Assembly (NCBI RefSeq): GCF_036492835.1
Contig: NZ_AP025317.1
Span: 124,001-188,000 of the forward strand
Reading direction: 5' to 3'
DNA length: 64,000 bases
Source of the DNA: Fulvitalea axinellae
Lineage (GTDB): Bacteria > Bacteroidota > Bacteroidia > Cytophagales > Cyclobacteriaceae
Shown here: positions 17,435-26,846 of the stretch, piece by piece
Layout of the letters: every line of letters starts with the position of its first letter
Position numbering within the stretch: the first letter of the stretch is position 1
Notes under the pieces: generated by a model
Database searches by the model: none
The model's input: the letters and a program-made list of their open reading frames with translations, nothing else
What the model was told of the DNA's origin: nothing
Made by a program: the position numbers and the translations under genes

Positions 17435-20074
17435 ATGTTCTCTTCCCGCCAACGACATACCGACCGGCCTGACCGAAAAAGGTCACCCGACGCACGAGCC
17501 GTTCTTCCGCCCGTTTGTCCCACTATGCCAGTGCAACGTATGATCGGTTCGGCGGAGTTTGCCTCCAAATCACCGGTTATAGCCCGGCCCGGAGCCAGTC
17601 AGCTTTGGAGTAGAATTACAAAAGAAATTGAAGACCTTGAGCGCTTCAAAGAGATATCAAAACGATTGGCCAGCGCAACATCCACCAGTCCAGAACAAGA
17701 CACCCGAATCAGCGAAAATATCGCAAGGCACATGTCGGCTCTGCGAAATATCGAAACGCTTATCAATCAATATTTCGGGCATTTCCCTCCCAGGCTTTCC
17801 AAATACAAAGAGCCTGAGGATGACTGCCTTTACCAATTGCAGAAAGACCTTCAGGTGGAATGGCTGGAACTTGTGGAAACGTGGGGGGACAAACATTACC
17901 CTACGGCCGAAATGCGAGGCGCGGCGATGGACTCTGAATCCCTTCAAGACATTAAGCCCAGTGAATATTCGCACCTGTCAAACATCATGGCCAATCAGCT
18001 GATCATTACCGGACCTGACGGTAAAGCGCCGGCCAAACGTGATCTGGATATTTTCAGAAGCCATTTCTGGCAAATGGCGCTGGGCCCGACAGGTACCAAA
18101 ACATTAGATCGGCTATCAGGAAAGATGAGAATAACAGGCCGAAAGATCCATGTTGTGTTAGATCCGCATAGCACCCCGAGGTCGCATCCTCATTTGTCGG
18201 GTGGAAAGATCTTTCTTGACTATCAACATAATCGCCGAAGAGCCAGAGCTCCTAGAATCACTTTCCCAACCAATCTTGAAGCTCCAAAATTCCTTGCTTG
18301 CGATACGGAGAAAAAACACGCGTATAGCGCCAGCCCATTCCACACCCACCTTGCGGGCATGCTTTACGAAGCTTGCGAATGTGTTGATGTTTTATACGAT
18401 CAGGAAGGCGCATGGAAACTGCATTCGAAAACAGTTGGCAAAATGCGGAAAGAGGACAGGCTTGAAAAACTGGGGCCAGCAACGACGATCGTTCACAACC
18501 CGTTGGAAACCCTCCCTTTTAGAGAGGCAAGACCGCTTTCAGACAAAAATGAAGACGCCTTTTTTGTACTGGAACTCCCAACTGGTACCCCCAAAGCGGG
18601 GGCAAGCGAAGAACTGAGCCTGACCCCAATGGAAATCTCAAGACTCCAAACTCCCGCAAAAAAAGTCCGTGCCCATTCCTCCCATTGGGTAAGTCCGGGA
18701 ACAGACGAAGATACCGAAACACAGGAATATTTCGCACAAACGGTCTTTGCCGAACCCGACTACAAAATCGAACTTGCGGATATGTTTTCCCTTACGGTCC
18801 CCACCAAAGGAGCCTTCGCCGACATCTTCTTTTTCCAATGCGGACACCAAACACAATTGGCCCTGAAGTTACTCCAAGACCACCGCCTGGAGCAGGAGGC
18901 TGACCGGGAAGTATTCGCCGCCGGACTCACAAGGCTAATCGGTGACAGGATAGACACGCCAAAAGGCAAACTACTCACTTCCGACAGTGAGGAAATGGAT
19001 GTTCTAGAAACCAAACTCGACGAAGCCGTCACTCACATCGACGGCCTTAGCCCCGCAGACAAGTCGAAATACCTCACCGAGAAGCGAGATACCCTGGCCT
19101 CTGTCTTGACCATAGTGAGACAACGAAGATTCCAGCGTCACTCTTATGTAGCGATCCTTTGGGAAAGGTGTCCAGGCAAAACGCCAAACCTATACGCAAC
19201 GGCGGAGAAAAACAGGATAATGGAGACCGCCTCGCCAGACGAACAAACATATAGAAAAGACAACTTAGATAAAGTCCGTCACGAATATCATGAGCCGTTG
19301 ATCAAAGACGCAAACTTTATGGAGGCCTTGGGCCAACTCTATTTAAACGATTTATTGATCGGCAACTTCGATCGTTTCGGCGGATGGTTCCATGCCAGCA
19401 ATTTGCTTTATGACCAAGAAACGAAGACCGTCCATGGTATCGACCAAAGCTGTGGATTTATGAATACTAACAGGACGCAAAACTTTATGCTATATAAAGG
19501 AAAAGACCCACAGGTAAAACACCTTAAACTTACAGGGTATTCCGCCGCCAATGTTTATGATCTAACGGAATCACTGGGAAGAGACCGAAGAAAACTTGAA
19601 GCTTTTAAGGAAAGTATGGAAAGTCACTTGATGCGACATGTCAACACCTTTATCGAAGACTTTATCAGCAACCCGTTCAAACCCGCCCGGATTATTCAGC
19701 GGTTTTACGGTCTGCACAACGTTAGGGGAATACAAGGTTATGATCCGCTACCCCTCCAGCTAGGTTTTGCGGATGCCCTTTTCGAGTTACCAAGAAAAGA
19801 GTACGTTTTCCGGCAGTTGCTAAGGTTGCAATACCGAAACTTCCATGAGGAAGCTCAATTCATTTTCCACCTTCTTCTAACCGTTATCCAAAAAATAAAA
19901 TCTATCCCTCAGGATCATTACCGAACTCCTTTGATGGCACTTAGAGAGCGAGTAGCAAAAACACCATTTACAAGTATAGAAGAGCATTTCCAACAACATC
20001 CACTTGTTTCACAAATACCGATTGTCCGTCTGGAACTTGACCCAAGAATAAGCCCTGAAGGTGGTCAAACATAA
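17435..20074 (+). CDS. Large unknown protein with kinase-like motifs
   Basis: An 879-residue protein with no signal peptide or membrane segment. The ATG at 17435 was chosen because the upstream in-frame TTG starts lie in the divergent promoter region. Residues 1-45 are basic and proline-rich and end in PVQRMIG. Residues about 50-130 look helical (LERFKEISKRLASATS). The second half has motifs in kinase order: LALKLLQ (Lys478), an acidic helix (EQEADREVF), a hinge-like YVAILWERCPG, then LLIGNFDRFGGWFHASNLLYD (Asp646, Asn656) and HGIDQS (Asp670). A GNxDR...N...ID series is typical of PI3/PI4-kinase-like and HipA-like folds, though here Asp and Asn are ten residues apart rather than the usual five. 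The exact family was not recognised. PVQR-type N-termini recall cargo of extracellular contractile injection systems, but no such system is in the window. It could be an effector or toxin. Confidence 0.6.
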   Translation: MFSSRQRHTDRPDRKRSPDARAVLPPVCPTMPVQRMIGSAEFASKSPVIARPGASQLWSRITKEIEDLERFKEISKRLASATSTSPEQDTRISENIARHMSALRNIETLINQYFGHFPPRLSKYKEPEDDCLYQLQKDLQVEWLELVETWGDKHYPTAEMRGAAMDSESLQDIKPSEYSHLSNIMANQLIITGPDGKAPAKRDLDIFRSHFWQMALGPTGTKTLDRLSGKMRITGRKIHVVLDPHSTPRSHPHLSGGKIFLDYQHNRRRARAPRITFPTNLEAPKFLACDTEKKHAYSASPFHTHLAGMLYEACECVDVLYDQEGAWKLHSKTVGKMRKEDRLEKLGPATTIVHNPLETLPFREARPLSDKNEDAFFVLELPTGTPKAGASEELSLTPMEISRLQTPAKKVRAHSSHWVSPGTDEDTETQEYFAQTVFAEPDYKIELADMFSLTVPTKGAFADIFFFQCGHQTQLALKLLQDHRLEQEADREVFAAGLTRLIGDRIDTPKGKLLTSDSEEMDVLETKLDEAVTHIDGLSPADKSKYLTEKRDTLASVLTIVRQRRFQRHSYVAILWERCPGKTPNLYATAEKNRIMETASPDEQTYRKDNLDKVRHEYHEPLIKDANFMEALGQLYLNDLLIGNFDRFGGWFHASNLLYDQETKTVHGIDQSCGFMNTNRTQNFMLYKGKDPQVKHLKLTGYSAANVYDLTESLGRDRRKLEAFKESMESHLMRHVNTFIEDFISNPFKPARIIQRFYGLHNVRGIQGYDPLPLQLGFADALFELPRKEYVFRQLLRLQYRNFHEEAQFIFHLLLTVIQKIKSIPQDHYRTPLMALRERVAKTPFTSIEEHFQQHPLVSQIPIVRLELDPRISPEGGQT

Positions 20075-20690
20075 CATGGGAAAACGTATTTATTATGCCG
20101 ATTAAACAGTGTCAATTCTATTCTGGAAAAACCGCTGGAGCGATAGAAAGATTAAACGAAAAACGCCTTGTATCGCTTCTTATCTATTCTGTTTTCACAC
20201 CAATTCAACCTTATTATACATTATCGAATATCATATTCATTTCAATTTTGTAATACCGCTATTCTCAAAAATTTCATTGTATTTTTTAAATCAATGATTT
20301 TCGTCATATTTTAAGCCACAATCAGAAAAAGACAATATAATACCATTAACTATTAACACACCTATCTAATAACCACAAAAACACATTGAATTATACCTTA
20401 ATGTATTCACCTTACAGTATTACAATATTTATTGATATATGTAATTATATAAAATCAAAACCGCTTAAATGATTTACTTAATTATATTTAAAATCAAATA
20501 AATCACTTAAAAGGCGAATAATAATGACTTTTCGTATAAATCAACATCTATATCTAAACGACAACTGATATCAAAAGCTATTTTATATATTATTATTGTC
20601 ATCTATACGAATATAAATATTTAGTACATAGATTATACTTCCCTACCCAAATGATATATTATATTTGCTTTGATCACAAACAGAGACGCT
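20075..20690. other. AT-rich intergenic region with candidate promoter
   Basis: This 616-bp stretch is very AT-rich with stops in all frames. TATATTTG at 20660-20667 matches the Bacteroidota -7 element and would start transcription about 17 bases before the ATG of the T9SS protein at 20691. No clear TTTG was found about 20 bases further upstream. No gene, tRNA or other RNA was recognised; a 62-codon open frame at 20109-20297 has no coding character. Confidence 0.45.
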
Positions 20691-23600
20691 ATGCGAACGA
20701 GTTTCTTTACCCTTTTACTCTCATGCCTAACAATTCTGGGAGCTTTCGCACAGAATCCAGATAATGAGGACATAAATAATATTCAAAGCAACAACCCTTT
20801 TTACCCAAAACCATCCGCAGGTTCAGGTGTGAATATTTGGTTCTGGGCGTATTGGGGAGGCTACTATAATAATAATTGGAGTGATCCCAGAAACTGGAGC
20901 AAAGGCTCTATAAGCTCAAATGGCACTTTCCATAAAGGATCAACCAACCAAGGAATTCCCGGACCAAATGATATTGTGATTTTCACGAACCAAAGAAATA
21001 CCTGGACACAGGTTCATGTCAATGGGAATTTCAAGTGTCGCAGAATTGTTTTCTCCAATCGACGCTCAAACGATCCGTATACCAACAATATTGAATTATA
21101 TATAAAATCGGGTAAGAAACTCGAAGTAACGGACGGCTTCTTCTACGACACCGAGAAGGTTAATCGCAGTGAAGCCTATATGTACTTGGAGTCTAATTCA
21201 ACGCTTATTACGGGTTCTTTGGTTACCGAAGAACCGAACGGAGACAAACATAGCTCCTTCCACGAATACAGCACATCACGCAGTACAATAGTATGTAATG
21301 CGAGTTCAACCGTAATTATGCGTCCCAGAGACGATAATGACAATATTTCGGAAACAAAAAAGATGTATCTAACCGAGGTTGTAAACGGTTATCACAACGG
21401 CAAATTCGGTGAAGGGTACGGCAACCTAAGATTGGAAAAAGGCGGAGAGGATTGTCTTGATATAGAATCGATCGATCTTTTCACATACGAGCAGATTAAA
21501 GTAAAAAATCATCTATATATAGCTGAATGCACCACCCTTGAGGTAAACGAACCAATCATTATTCTACCGGGCGGAACAGTGGATAATGACGGCAGTATAA
21601 CCAACCCCGATAAAATCACTAACCCAGGTGGAACACCTATAATTAAGGATTTTATATACTCGGGCGAACAGGAAAACATTAACGTCAATAACGCTGAGGC
21701 GAACTATATATTCGATAACGTAACAATAACGGGCAACCTAACACTTACCGCCGCAAAAAAAGTCACGATAAACGGCGCACCAATCAAAATATTAAGTTCC
21801 GCAAGCAAGAAAGCTTTCGTAATTCCAAGCGGAAGCGTTCCAATAGAACTCGGCGACGGCGTGCCCGCACCTTTCGAAATAGAGCGTTACTATGACGTGC
21901 ATCCAGACGGACGGACCAGAGGATGGTATCTAATTGCTCCCATAACAAAAAACAATACCTTGGAGACTTGGTCTAACTCCGTTTACGCCGGAGTTTTTCA
22001 AGGCGGTACGGCGAGCACCGTGCTAAAATACGATGAAAAAAAATACGCAAAAGGGGAATACCAATGGACCGACCATACTAATTGGACCGATCCGCTGATC
22101 GAGCCCGGTTTGGCATTCACTAACTATTTCTATGTAAAAGGACAAGCCCCGGCCTCTCAAAAAGGATCCGCTGAAGGAGTGATAAACCCGGATGGCTCGA
22201 TTAAATACAGCGAAATAGGCGAGCTGTATCTATATGAGGACATTTCTGTCCCGCTTACTTATTCCGCAGAAGACCCGAGCACACCAGACAACGGATCAAG
22301 AAACGGATATAATCTTTTGGCCAATCCCTACCCGTTTCCTTTATCAATGAAAAAACTGCGACTTGGGGTATCAAACGGGACGGCTAACTCAAGCATGTTT
22401 CGAAACACGATACTCGTAAGGGACGCCCAAACAAAGTCTTACGATTTGTACAGCTATAGCCATAAGGTGTACGCTTACCTCGATAATTCTATAGACCAAA
22501 GGCAACACCTTAACGGTGATTTTGCAATAGCTCCCGGTCAAGCTTTTTTTGTAAAAACAAAGTCGAATAATGGGGCCTTCGACAGTGAGGGTAAAGCCAC
22601 CTTGATACTAAAGCCAAATATGCGATACACTAATGGCGACCCAAACTCTGACACAAAAAATTATAGAACAGAAAATCCCCCCCCTTCCGACCTGGAATAC
22701 TTTCGATTAAATATTGAGACAAATAAAAAACCTATTTATCAAACCGTAATGGCATTTACGGATAAGGCTTCCGCCAAATTTGACGATGAGGAAGATGTGT
22801 ATATGCCACCACTTATTTCAAAACAGATTGCCACCACTCCGGCTATTGGAGATTATACTCCTTTGGCTATCAATATTATGCCATTCCCGGAAAACCAAAA
22901 AAAGGTTCACCTGATACTGCATGGTATACCCGCAGGCATTCACCGGCTTCGTTTTCATGATGCTTCTACACTTCTCAAAGACAAGGATATTCGGCTTAAA
23001 GACAAGCTAACCGGAAACATAACGAGACTTTCCGACAGCGTTTATACATTCACTTTAGCAGAGAAAGCAATACAGCTCAAAGACCGATTTGAAATAATAC
23101 TCGGAAAGAAACCATATGCACCAGACTTATCAGTCAGGATACCGGACACGTTAAAGGCTCCCGCAACAGAAAAATTCAAAGTGCCATTAAAGGCGAAAGG
23201 GTTTCAAAACGTCAGGCATTTTGAGGGAATAGTAACGTGGGACAGCAAAAAAATGCGTTTGCTAAAAACAGAATCCCAATTCATTAATATCGTTCCAAGC
23301 GCTGAGGAAGGAAAGCTGAAATTGACATATAATAACGCTTTGGTTGATTTCTCTCTAGCAAATAACGGCGTGCTGGCAAACCTTACTTTTGAATTAAACC
23401 CAAATAGCAATGAAACCAATTTAAAGGTATCGGAAATTAAGGCTACCGTAAGAGCTAACGATAATACAACTTACCTAACAGAAGCCCTAGCGCCAGATAG
23501 TTGTCATATATCTGAGATGCCTGAAACTAATCTTTCTATACGGCTTGTACCGTATCAGAATGTTAATATCGAAAACGTAACCTATACGGTTAATAAAGAT

Positions 23601-24710
23601 GATAACACGGAAAAATATAATATCGAAAATGGTAACAAACTCGATATTTCATCTTATAGCGGGAAAAAAATAGCAGTAAACGCAACTGCCGATAACACCG
23701 GATACGCTTACGTCTCTGTCGGCGATTTATTGAAGACTCGAGAATATATTTTGCAGTCATTCCACCCCAATTATTTTTCCGACGCACAAATGGACGTAAA
23801 TGCCGACGGAAAAGTCTCTACTGCGGACCTCCAATCTATGAGACAGGTTATTCTTGGCTTACAAGGCCATTTCAAAAGCCCGGAGGAAGATACTTGGCAT
23901 TTCTTTCCCGATAAGAATATTTCGGCAAACACATACGACTATACTTCAATCGACCCTAAACTGGAAATGGAGCTTGGTCCTGAACAAAACAAAGCCACTT
24001 TCTGGGCAGTAAGAAAAGGGGATCCCTTCAATTCGGAACCATCCACCGAGAATAGGATGGATAAAGAAAACGTCACTCTAAAATACAATTCTGACACAAA
24101 CGGTGATTTAATCACGGTACATATTTCCACCGATTCTCCTCTTGCGCTAAAGGCTATGCAATCAACCCTTGAATGGAACCCTGACGCCTTGAGACTGAGT
24201 GATTTTTCGTTTAAAGACGGAATAAGAGCCGAAGCTAATGCGAAAGAAATCGAAAACGGAAAATTACCATTTTTATGGACCGATGATGAGGGGATTATTC
24301 CGAATGATTTCCTAAGACTGGAGTTTTCGATTTTGGATAAAAAAACAAGTCCCCTACAGCTCAACATCAGTTCTTCCGTAACCCAATCTTTAGCTTACGA
24401 TGACCAATTAAATGCTTTTGAAGTCGTAGCAAAAGACAAAACGATTTATAACGGTTCGGGCTATTCTGTATCAGCCTACCCCAATCCCGTTTCCGAAGGT
24501 TTTTTCTTCGAATTCAAAATGGAAAAAAGTTCTGACATCTCGATTTCAATTTACGCCCCCAACGGCAATAAACTCATTAATGCGAGTAAAAGTCTTAAAG
24601 CCGGGATCAGTGCTGTAAAACTTAGCCGAGGCAGTTTACCGGCAGGGATATACATTTACAGAACAATGATAAACGAAACAGTCCACACCGGAAAAATTAT
24701 ATTAAAATGA
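20691..24710 (+). CDS. T9SS-secreted multidomain protein with cohesin- and dockerin-like modules
   Basis: A 1339-residue protein with a signal peptide (MRTSFFTLLLSCLTILGAFAQ); the ATG at 20691 starts it. The N-terminal region (about 30-240) has the WSDPRNWSKG...PGPNDIVIF pattern common in Bacteroidota surface proteins, followed by a beta-rich middle with GYNLLANPYPFPLSM. Two cohesin-like beta-sandwiches (about 815-935, with FEGIVTWDSKKMRLL, and 1125-1250, with MQSTLEWNPDALRLSDF) flank one dockerin-like calcium loop (DVNADGKVSTADLQSMRQVILG, about 1035-1060). The last 75 residues are a type A T9SS sorting domain (AYPNPVSEGFFFEF ... LPAGIYIYRTMINETVHTGKIILK). The protein is expected at the surface or released, perhaps as a scaffold or adhesin; the ligand is unknown. 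Confidence 0.82.
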   Translation: MRTSFFTLLLSCLTILGAFAQNPDNEDINNIQSNNPFYPKPSAGSGVNIWFWAYWGGYYNNNWSDPRNWSKGSISSNGTFHKGSTNQGIPGPNDIVIFTNQRNTWTQVHVNGNFKCRRIVFSNRRSNDPYTNNIELYIKSGKKLEVTDGFFYDTEKVNRSEAYMYLESNSTLITGSLVTEEPNGDKHSSFHEYSTSRSTIVCNASSTVIMRPRDDNDNISETKKMYLTEVVNGYHNGKFGEGYGNLRLEKGGEDCLDIESIDLFTYEQIKVKNHLYIAECTTLEVNEPIIILPGGTVDNDGSITNPDKITNPGGTPIIKDFIYSGEQENINVNNAEANYIFDNVTITGNLTLTAAKKVTINGAPIKILSSASKKAFVIPSGSVPIELGDGVPAPFEIERYYDVHPDGRTRGWYLIAPITKNNTLETWSNSVYAGVFQGGTASTVLKYDEKKYAKGEYQWTDHTNWTDPLIEPGLAFTNYFYVKGQAPASQKGSAEGVINPDGSIKYSEIGELYLYEDISVPLTYSAEDPSTPDNGSRNGYNLLANPYPFPLSMKKLRLGVSNGTANSSMFRNTILVRDAQTKSYDLYSYSHKVYAYLDNSIDQRQHLNGDFAIAPGQAFFVKTKSNNGAFDSEGKATLILKPNMRYTNGDPNSDTKNYRTENPPPSDLEYFRLNIETNKKPIYQTVMAFTDKASAKFDDEEDVYMPPLISKQIATTPAIGDYTPLAINIMPFPENQKKVHLILHGIPAGIHRLRFHDASTLLKDKDIRLKDKLTGNITRLSDSVYTFTLAEKAIQLKDRFEIILGKKPYAPDLSVRIPDTLKAPATEKFKVPLKAKGFQNVRHFEGIVTWDSKKMRLLKTESQFINIVPSAEEGKLKLTYNNALVDFSLANNGVLANLTFELNPNSNETNLKVSEIKATVRANDNTTYLTEALAPDSCHISEMPETNLSIRLVPYQNVNIENVTYTVNKDDNTEKYNIENGNKLDISSYSGKKIAVNATADNTGYAYVSVGDLLKTREYILQSFHPNYFSDAQMDVNADGKVSTADLQSMRQVILGLQGHFKSPEEDTWHFFPDKNISANTYDYTSIDPKLEMELGPEQNKATFWAVRKGDPFNSEPSTENRMDKENVTLKYNSDTNGDLITVHISTDSPLALKAMQSTLEWNPDALRLSDFSFKDGIRAEANAKEIENGKLPFLWTDDEGIIPNDFLRLEFSILDKKTSPLQLNISSSVTQSLAYDDQLNAFEVVAKDKTIYNGSGYSVSAYPNPVSEGFFFEFKMEKSSDISISIYAPNGNKLINASKSLKAGISAVKLSRGSLPAGIYIYRTMINETVHTGKIILK

Positions 24711-24800
24711 CGACCACCCACCAAATATAAAGTTGAAAAAATCGCCCACAACTTTAATTTCTTCATTCCACACACCCTTCACCTATAACAGAGCTTAAGA

Positions 24801-25106
24801 ATGGTACGAAGTCGAAAAGTAGCGAAGCTGACCCTGTTATCATTAATCCTTTTTGCAGGAAGTTCATACCGTAATAATACTATAGCCCAAGACGTTACGG
24901 GGCTTGGACCTTCTCAGCCTTCTTTAATGGATGCGAGTACCGAGTCAAACGACGCTGGCGACCCTGGAGATCCCGGAAGACCTGATGGTCCCGACAGTCC
25001 TAACGTTCCTATTGACGGTGGCGCATCGCTACTTCTTGCTGGTGGCATAGCGCTTGGAGGACGCCAATTTTTAAAACATAGAAAAAAGGAAGGGAAAAAA
25101 TCCTGA
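24801..25106 (+). CDS. PID-CTERM small surface protein
   Basis: A 101-residue protein. A signal peptide (to about residue 31, ending IAQD) is followed by a low-complexity linker rich in Gly, Asp and Pro (AGDPGDPGRPDGPDSPNV), then PIDGGASLLLAGGIALGG, a short hydrophobic stretch, and a basic tail (RQFLKHRKKEGKKS). The PID motif before a transmembrane segment and a basic end is the layout of the PID-CTERM sorting signal known from many small Bacteroidota proteins; the processing enzyme is not established as far as I know. It follows the T9SS protein by 90 bp on the same strand and may be co-transcribed. Confidence 0.72.
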   Translation: MVRSRKVAKLTLLSLILFAGSSYRNNTIAQDVTGLGPSQPSLMDASTESNDAGDPGDPGRPDGPDSPNVPIDGGASLLLAGGIALGGRQFLKHRKKEGKKS

Positions 25107-25137
25107 AAACAGAACTCGACGGAAGCTTTTAAACAAA

Positions 25138-25161
25138 GGGAAAACCGTATTCGATTTTCCC
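25138..25161. terminator. Hairpin after the PID-CTERM gene, next to the IS
   Basis: GGGAAAACCG and CGATTTTCCC form a 10-bp stem with one mismatch and a TATT loop. There is no T-tract after it; the left end of the IS begins 11 bp further on (target repeat 5 bp on), so the original downstream sequence may have been displaced. It probably served as a terminator between the PID-CTERM gene and the convergent amylase gene. Confidence 0.45.
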
Positions 25162-25171
25162 CTCCTAATTA

Positions 25172-26822
25172 GGGTTTACTGAAAAAGTAAAAACCACAAG
25201 ATTATCAGTGGATTAGGTAGCTTGTTTCCCTTTCCAAAGCACAGGGAATATTCGTAAATTGGCCTTAGAAAGGACTGAGAGCATTTTTTCCCTTGCACCT
25301 ATGATCAAGACAAGTTCCTCGCAATTGAGTATAGAAGGTTTTTTGGACCCGGAAATAGGGCGCCTTAACCCGGAAAACAGATGGGTGAAGTTGGCCAACT
25401 CCATCCCCTGGGCGGAATTGGGTTTGGTCTACGAATCGAAAATGTCGACGGGCAAGGGCAGTCCGTGCAAACCGGCCCGGCTGGTCATCGGCGCGCTGAT
25501 CGTGAAGCATAAGCTGAACGTTTCGGACGCCGAGGCGATAGAACAAATCAAAGAAAATCCGTATCTCCAGTATTTCGTGGGACTCGGCTCGTTCACCACG
25601 GAAAAGGCCTTTGACCCTTCGCTGTTCACGACGGTCCGCAAGCGGCTCGGGTACGGGGATTTTAACAGGATGAGTTCGCTTTTGCAACACGAGGGGATCC
25701 GTATTGCGGAGGGCGATCGGGATGAAGGGTCCAAAGACGGGCATTCCGGGGACGCCGAAGATGACAAGCGGGTTGTCTCCTGCGACGCGACGGTGGCGCC
25801 GCAAGAGATTCCATACCCCACGGACCTTGGGCTGTTGGCTACGGCGAGGGTGCAGTCGGAGAAAATCATCGACCTCCTTTGGCCCGTCGCCAGGGATTCC
25901 GGTTTATCCAAAAAGCCCCGGACTTACCGGGATAAAGCCCATAGGGAATATGTCGGGGCGACGAGAAAAAAGAGGAAAGGAGCCGAATTCTGGCGCGTGT
26001 GCGCACGCCGACAGCTGAATTATCTGGAACGGAACCTACGGCATATCGACAGCCTCATAGAGGCCAACAAGGGCGTTATACGCCTAAAAAGCAGGTTTTT
26101 GAAGATTCTGATGGTGCTTCACGAAATCGCCAGGCAACAGTCGCTCATGCTGGAGACCGGTGCCAACAGGGTGGACGGCCGCATCGTGAACGTCTTCCAG
26201 CCCCATGTCCGGCCGATAGTCCGGGGCAAAAACGGAAGCGACACCGAGTTCGGCGCCAAATTGTCCGTAAGCCTTCACGAAGGCTATTCCTATCTGGACA
26301 AGGCGCAATGGGACGCTTACTACGAGGGTGACGCGGAAGTGATCCGCGGGCACATCGACAGTTTCGGGGAGAGAAACCCGGAAATGAAGCTCGGCAAATT
26401 CGTCGGGGACAAGATTTACGGAAACAGGAACGCCCGGCAGACCATGTCCGGCGCGGGTGTGGAATTCGTGGGCTCCCCGTTGGGAAGGCCTCCCTCAAGT
26501 CCCGAAAAAATCAGGGAACGCAAGGAAAACCGGGCGCTTCACCAACGGCACCGAAGCAGGGCGGAAGGAAAATTCGGGGAAGTGAAACGGGGACTCGGAT
26601 TGGACAAAATACAGGCAAGGAGAGCGGACACTTCGCTTTCATGGATCGCCTGCATTTTCTTCGTGGCCAACTTGAAAAGATTTCAGAGCGAAATCTTTTT
26701 TGACCTTGTTTTCTTGAGCTGGAAATACGGGATATGGCTTCAAGACGGCGAAAAGAAACAGGAAAAGACTGTCTGGCAAAATATCCTAGCTGGGTAGCCC
26801 TCTGGGCTTTTTCAGTAAACCC
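25172..26822 (+). mobile_element. Complete IS element, IS5 superfamily (IS1182-like)
   Basis: A 1651-bp element bounded by perfect 16-bp inverted repeats, GGGTTTACTGAAAAAG at 25172-25187 and its reverse complement at 26807-26822. TAATTA is present directly outside both ends (25166-25171 and 26823-26828). It reads as a 6-bp target duplication, but because it is palindromic, shorter duplications or longer inverted repeats are equally possible. One intact transposase gene fills the element. Its base composition is clearly GC-richer than the flanks, which suggests recent arrival. It sits between two convergent genes and disrupts neither. Confidence 0.92.
25301..26797 (+). CDS. IS5-superfamily (IS1182-like) transposase
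   Basis: A 498-residue transposase. The ATG at 25301 was chosen because MIKTSSSQLSIEGFLDPE is the usual opening of this type; the TTG at 25259 only extends the frame. Residues about 55-120 form the DUF772 N-terminal domain (PARLVIGALIVKHKLNVSDAEAIEQIKENPYLQYF). The DDE catalytic residues are visible: Asp in VVSCDATVAPQ, Asp in FVGDKIYGNRNAR, and Glu in RAEGKFGEVKRGLGL, in the IS5-group arrangement. The reading frame is intact, so the element may be active. Codon usage is GC-rich, unlike the neighbouring genes. Confidence 0.93.
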   Translation: MIKTSSSQLSIEGFLDPEIGRLNPENRWVKLANSIPWAELGLVYESKMSTGKGSPCKPARLVIGALIVKHKLNVSDAEAIEQIKENPYLQYFVGLGSFTTEKAFDPSLFTTVRKRLGYGDFNRMSSLLQHEGIRIAEGDRDEGSKDGHSGDAEDDKRVVSCDATVAPQEIPYPTDLGLLATARVQSEKIIDLLWPVARDSGLSKKPRTYRDKAHREYVGATRKKRKGAEFWRVCARRQLNYLERNLRHIDSLIEANKGVIRLKSRFLKILMVLHEIARQQSLMLETGANRVDGRIVNVFQPHVRPIVRGKNGSDTEFGAKLSVSLHEGYSYLDKAQWDAYYEGDAEVIRGHIDSFGERNPEMKLGKFVGDKIYGNRNARQTMSGAGVEFVGSPLGRPPSSPEKIRERKENRALHQRHRSRAEGKFGEVKRGLGLDKIQARRADTSLSWIACIFFVANLKRFQSEIFFDLVFLSWKYGIWLQDGEKKQEKTVWQNILAG

Positions 26823-26846
26823 TAATTAGATTAAGCTCTTATACGG

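Noticed and set aside
20109-20297. 62-codon open frame after the kinase-like gene
   Set aside because: AT-rich intergenic composition, no ribosome-binding site, no protein-like pattern.
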